Shown here one piece after another: positions 14,283-14,844 of a stretch of DNA of 14,844 nt. This DNA is from an uncultured Eubacteriales bacterium (GTDB lineage Bacteria; Bacillota; Clostridia; Christensenellales; QALW01). The translations under genes and the position numbers were made by a program. The notes under the pieces are model-generated. The model saw only the letters and a program-made list of their open reading frames with translations, ran no database searches and was not told the origin of the DNA. Position 1 is the first letter of the stretch. Every line of letters begins with the position of its first letter. The DNA is taken from the NCBI GenBank assembly GCA_900552055.1, contig URYI01000040.1, forward strand, positions 1-14,844, written 5' to 3'.

Positions 14283-14844
14283 TCAGCCCAATATGGACTC
14301 TATACTCTCACCAGACTCATACCGCTGGGCGAAATCGTCAAACATTTCTTCGGAAATAGATTCAAGATAAAAAATTTCATTATGCAAATCCCAGTAATTT
14401 TCTATGCAATCTAATTTAGTCATTATTGCATCATAATCATAATCACCATTTTGAGCTTTTACCTTTATATCATCCAACGCCTCCAGAATAAATTCTAGCA
14501 TTGCTTTACGGTTTCTATTGCGTTGAGTATCCATTTCCCATATAGTAAGTTTATTTATAGTGTCCGAAAGGCAACTATCAAACCTTTCAATGGTTGAATT
14601 AATGCGATCCATAGAATATTCGGAGCCTGTAGCCATGCAATCGATATATAATTCGCAGGCTAGCTGCTCGTTATATACCTCGTTCAGCTGCGCTTTTTCC
14701 TCAGAGGTATATTCGGAAAATTCCTTTTGATTCTCCTCCAGCCACTGATTAAGCTCCTCCAGCCGCTCTATGGCCTCGGCGCGGGTCAGCATCTTTATTT
14801 CGGACGGCAGAGCGTTATAATACTGTATTTCCTGCTCGGTCATC
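14283..14844 (-). CDS. Unrecognised helical protein, upstream tandem paralogue (5' end outside the window)
   Basis: The visible 186 codons correspond exactly in length to residues 90-275 of the downstream paralogue, so about 90 residues with the expected membrane anchor should lie beyond the window edge. The Met at 14841-14843 is not the real start: the equivalent Met in the other copy is internal, and the next base still matches that copy. Ends are highly conserved and the middle (about visible residues 91-110) is almost unrelated. Function is unknown. Confidence 0.75.
   Translation of the reverse strand, partial: MTEQEIQYYNALPSEIKMLTRAEAIERLEELNQWLEENQKEFSEYTSEEKAQLNEVYNEQLACELYIDCMATGSEYSMDRINSTIERFDSCLSDTINKLTIWEMDTQRNRNRKAMLEFILEALDDIKVKAQNGDYDYDAIMTKLDCIENYWDLHNEIFYLESISEEMFDDFAQRYESGESIESILG

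Larger units (their letters stand above)
13160..14844 (-). repeat. Tandem gene duplication of about 1.1 kb including 3' flank and terminator
   Basis: The paralogue gene, the roughly 25 nt after its stop (sharing ATTCAGCCTTATACCGTCA on the plus strand apart from one base) and the terminator hairpin are all present twice, offset by about 1.1 kb. The last 69 coding bases before the stop match at 63 positions by my count, and the block around 13620-13745 against 14712-14844 is similarly close. Confidence 0.8.

Overview
The window looks like a chromosomal segment from a low-to-mid GC Firmicute, most likely class Clostridia. The supporting signs are strong GGAGG-type ribosome binding sites, GTG and TTG starts, sigma-A type promoters with 17-nt spacers, a DUF951 (YyzM-like) gene, a Gram-positive type signal peptidase I, lipoproteins with short lipobox signals, and U-tract hairpin terminators. 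Ile ATA codons are unusually common for a genome of this apparent GC content. I cannot name the organism below class level. I see no phage, insertion sequence, CRISPR array, tRNA or rRNA.

Layout. (1) 48-1478, minus strand: an ABC-transporter solute-binding lipoprotein with its own promoter and a hairpin at the window edge. (2) 1503-1738: an AT-rich divergent promoter region. (3) 1748-4664, plus strand: a small zinc-ribbon-like DUF951 protein, a signal peptidase I with a cytoplasmic low-complexity extension of about 460 residues, and a PHP-family histidinol-phosphatase-like protein. (4) 4842-10490, plus strand: a tightly packed, partly overlapping string of a CPBP (CAAX-type) membrane protease, the 23S rRNA methyltransferase RlmH, an M14 zinc carboxypeptidase lipoprotein, the tRNA-A34 deaminase TadA, an XRE-cupin regulator and an AMP-forming acyl-CoA synthetase. 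(5) 10491-10676: a gap with a strong 10-bp hairpin. (6) 10677-13109, plus strand: a large cytosolic glycoside-hydrolase-like protein. (7) 13130-13159: a bidirectional terminator. (8) 13184-14844, minus strand: two tandem paralogues of an unrecognised membrane-anchored helical protein, each followed by a near-identical terminator. The upstream copy runs off the window.

How the genes fit together. Most are housekeeping or envelope functions (protein export, rRNA and tRNA modification, membrane proteolysis, cell-wall peptide trimming) co-transcribed with overlapping starts. The XRE-cupin regulator with the acyl-CoA synthetase looks like a small regulated module for carboxylic-acid activation. 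The solute-binding protein and the glycoside hydrolase point to oligosaccharide use but lie about 9 kb apart. I found no clear defence system or mobile island. The most unusual items are the signal peptidase with the giant N-terminal extension, the tandem paralogues with conserved ends and a divergent middle, and the M14 peptidase that lacks the usual substrate-binding arginine.
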